Source: Cacajao melanocephalus
Lineage: Eukaryota > Chordata > Mammalia > Primates > Pitheciidae
Reading direction: 5' to 3'
DNA: 64,000 nucleotides
Assembly: GCA_963573385.1 (NCBI GenBank)
Contig: CAUYLG010065885.1
Span: 62,001-126,000, forward strand
Shown: one piece after another, positions 62,005-64,000 of the stretch
Position numbering within the stretch: position 1 is the first letter of the stretch
Layout of the letters: each line of letters begins with the position of its first letter
Notes under the pieces: generated by a model
What the model was told of the DNA's origin: nothing
The model's database searches: none
Seen by the model: the letters and a program-made list of their open reading frames with translations, nothing else
Program-made: the position numbers and the translations under genes

Positions 62005-62395
62005 AGAAGCAGAGATGATTGACAGTCCAGCGGCTGCCCCTTTGCATTCATGACTGCATTTTCACCAAGGTCACACTTTCCCTGGTCTGTTCCCTGTTAA
62101 TGACTGAGCATGATACCAGTGACCACCCATTCCTGCCTGTACAGGACACATCCAAAGGGTAACCTGTGCTCAGGGACTTCCCATTAGTCTAGTCTTAAGT
62201 GTTTGAGAAGTGCACTGCAGTGTGAGATTCTTTCTACCCAATTCTTCCTTATCTCTTTCATAGGTGTCAGATTCATATCTTCATGTGAAATGTCTCCCTC
62301 CTAGTCCTCACTTTCTTCTTTATCCTTTACAGATGTTTTCCTGAGCAAGTATCTTTAGCCTCTAATTCAGCCTGCTTTTTGGAGGACCCAAATGA
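62005..62395 (+). mobile_element. Probable ancient LTR-like repeat, family not assigned
   Basis: GAAGTGCACTGCAGTGTGAG, TCTTTCTACCCAATTCTTCC, TTTCATAGGTGTCAGATTC and GAGCAAGTATCTTTAGCC, ending TTGGAGGACCCAAATGA, has the order of a familiar mammalian LTR-type repeat. Confidence 0.45.
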
Positions 62396-62609
62396 GCACT
62401 GTATTCTTTGTAGAAGTTTCTTCAACTGCCTCTGAAATGTTCATATTCCCAGGGCCTAGCCTCTGTTCTTTTTCTTTCATTCCATAATTCATTTCAGTTA
62501 CGCCAACATATACAACATGACACTTATTTGTTAGTATTTCCCAGATTTTTATCTCCATTCCACATCACTTTCTGGACAACCAGAACTGTCCATACAGCTC
62601 ACAGTTAGA

Positions 62610-62880
62610 TATCTTCACCCAATAGAACAGGCATCATAAAACCAATATGTTTTAAAGTGAGGGCATAATTACTCTTGAACTCACCAAACCCACTCTTTCT
62701 GTTGTATTATCTAGCTCAGTAAATTTTATCACCATCTTCTGGGAAACACTCAGTTACCCGAATCAGAAAACTGGTATTCATCCCTGATGTATGTATTCCT
62801 TCATTCTACCAGCCAGACATTACAGTCTGTCAGTCCTTCTATAGTAGTACCTCATGGCTCTATTCTTCTCATGCTATATC
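62610..62880 (+). mobile_element. L2 LINE fragment, sense
   Basis: AGGCATCATAAAACCAATATG, then TTGTATTATCTAGCTCAG, then CACTCAGTTACCCGAATCAG, then GGTATTCATCCCTGATG follow the L2 ORF2 C-terminal region. Short and decayed. Confidence 0.55.
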
Positions 62881-64000
62881 TCAGTCAGCTGTTAAGTTAA
62901 TGTTTGCAGAGAAGAGGAAGCTGAATAGTAAGTGACTGCAAGGAGGACTCCATTGAGAAGCAAGTCTAATCATGAGGCAGAATTTCAGAAACTCTCAAGA
63001 ATTCGAGGTACCATTCATCTCTGACAGTTCATGTGAGGTATGGGATGAAAACAGGGATTCTTTGACTGCCTATAGAAGGAACTTTAGATCCTGCACAGCC
63101 AGGAAATAGCTGGAGCCTGAAAGTTTCCTCTGAAGGTATAATGAACCAGAGCAGAACCAGATTTAGAGAATCTATGCAATGGAGGGGCTCAGTATTGAGA
63201 AGTGAAAGCCCACATCTTGAATGGGAAGAGCCTCATCCCTGCTGCCGCTTGGCTACAGTAGTGATGGTTGATAGACACATTTTATCCTCTTCCCCAAGAT
63301 AAATATTGAAAGATTTTTATGAGCAGAAACTTAAGACTCCACAAGAAGATATATAGATATAGATAGAGAGAGAGACACTGATTTTGCAGGGCTCTGTAAT
63401 AACACTACTGGGTTTCTGCTTATTTGAATCCTCTCATGGTAAAATCCACTCTAAATGCAGGGTTTCCATTCTATTTTCAGTGATTTGTTTTAAAAATGAA
63501 AAAACAACAACCAAAAAACCCAACTCCAATATGTAAGGGTAGAATAAAAGAATTTCCTGTAAATGAGTTTCAAAAATATCAACTTACATTTATCTTTTAT
63601 CAAGGATGAGAGAGAAAGTAGAAAGGAGTTAATCAAGAGAAAGAAAGAGTGGATATAGGGAAAATGAGATCCACACCAAGGAGAGGATAAAGACCAGTCT
63701 GGATGGAGGTTCTGTCTAAGATTTAGAAAATAATACACCCAGTAGAAGCAAAAGGGATCCAGCAGGAAAGCTTCATTTGGATGCATGGGCCGAAGTTGAC
63801 CAAGAGCAAAATAGTGTTTAAAGTAATTTTACAATTCTGTTAGATGGTTTGGGAAGATTTATTAATGGCACACAGGAAATGAAACAAATGAAAAGGCAAT
63901 AATTAACTCCAGGAAATTTTATAAAAAAGTATAATCATAAGACATAGCTTAGAAGAGAACAACGTGAATATAATCACAATAAGATAAAAGTTGAATATTG
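62881..64000. other. Unassigned sequence
   Basis: No assigned element. A short AGATAT/GA simple repeat lies at 63347-63376. Open frames are chance. Confidence 0.45.

Overview
The window looks like primate genomic DNA, most likely human or another catarrhine. It is AT-rich and non-coding by every sign I can read. The evidence for primate origin is two Alu elements plus a truncated third, an L1 3' end of the young L1P type, MIR and L2 fossils, MaLR (MLT1/MST) LTRs, and an ERVL provirus remnant with an MLT2-type LTR. No bacterial, viral or plasmid gene organisation is present. No open reading frame exceeds 130 codons, none has a recognisable domain, and I see no CpG island, tRNA, rRNA or CRISPR array. 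This is either a gene desert or the inside of a very large intron; the sequence alone does not say which.

Layout. 1-5.2 kb: mostly unassigned AT-rich sequence with a MIR. 5.2-13.3 kb: fossil repeats, including a MaLR LTR, several minus-strand L2 pieces (one split by a MIR) and an MLT1 LTR split by another MaLR LTR. 13.3-17 kb: unassigned. 17-24.2 kb: a plus-strand L2, minus-strand old L1 sequence broken up by an ERVL provirus remnant (MLT2A LTR plus leader/gag), an L1P 3' end, TA-rich satellites, a MER5A and more L1. 24.2-27.5 kb: two Alus and an LTR-related fossil. 27.5-38.2 kb: mostly unassigned, with one L1 3' end, MIRs and an old L1 3' end. 38.2-45.2 kb: stacked old L1 fragments in both orientations, interrupted by a truncated Alu with a GGAA-rich tail, a second L1 3' end, an MLT1 LTR and an ERVL LTR. 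45.2-64 kb: unassigned stretches with MIR, L1, a long L2 (49.6-50.9 kb), an hAT fossil, an MLT2-type LTR and another L2.

The elements do not work together as a system; they are independent insertions of different ages. The most interesting pattern that standard repeat labels do not explain is a set of local copy-and-paste scars. These include a 106-bp hairpin next to a ~180-bp duplicate of sequence 788 bp away, a 34-bp perfect palindrome, three pairs of 44-62-bp direct repeats 1.2-2.7 kb apart, and an Alu whose 5' part is replaced by filler partly matching downstream flank. Together they look like repeated replication template switching. I did not find a new gene system, and family names below come from remembered consensus features, not from a search.
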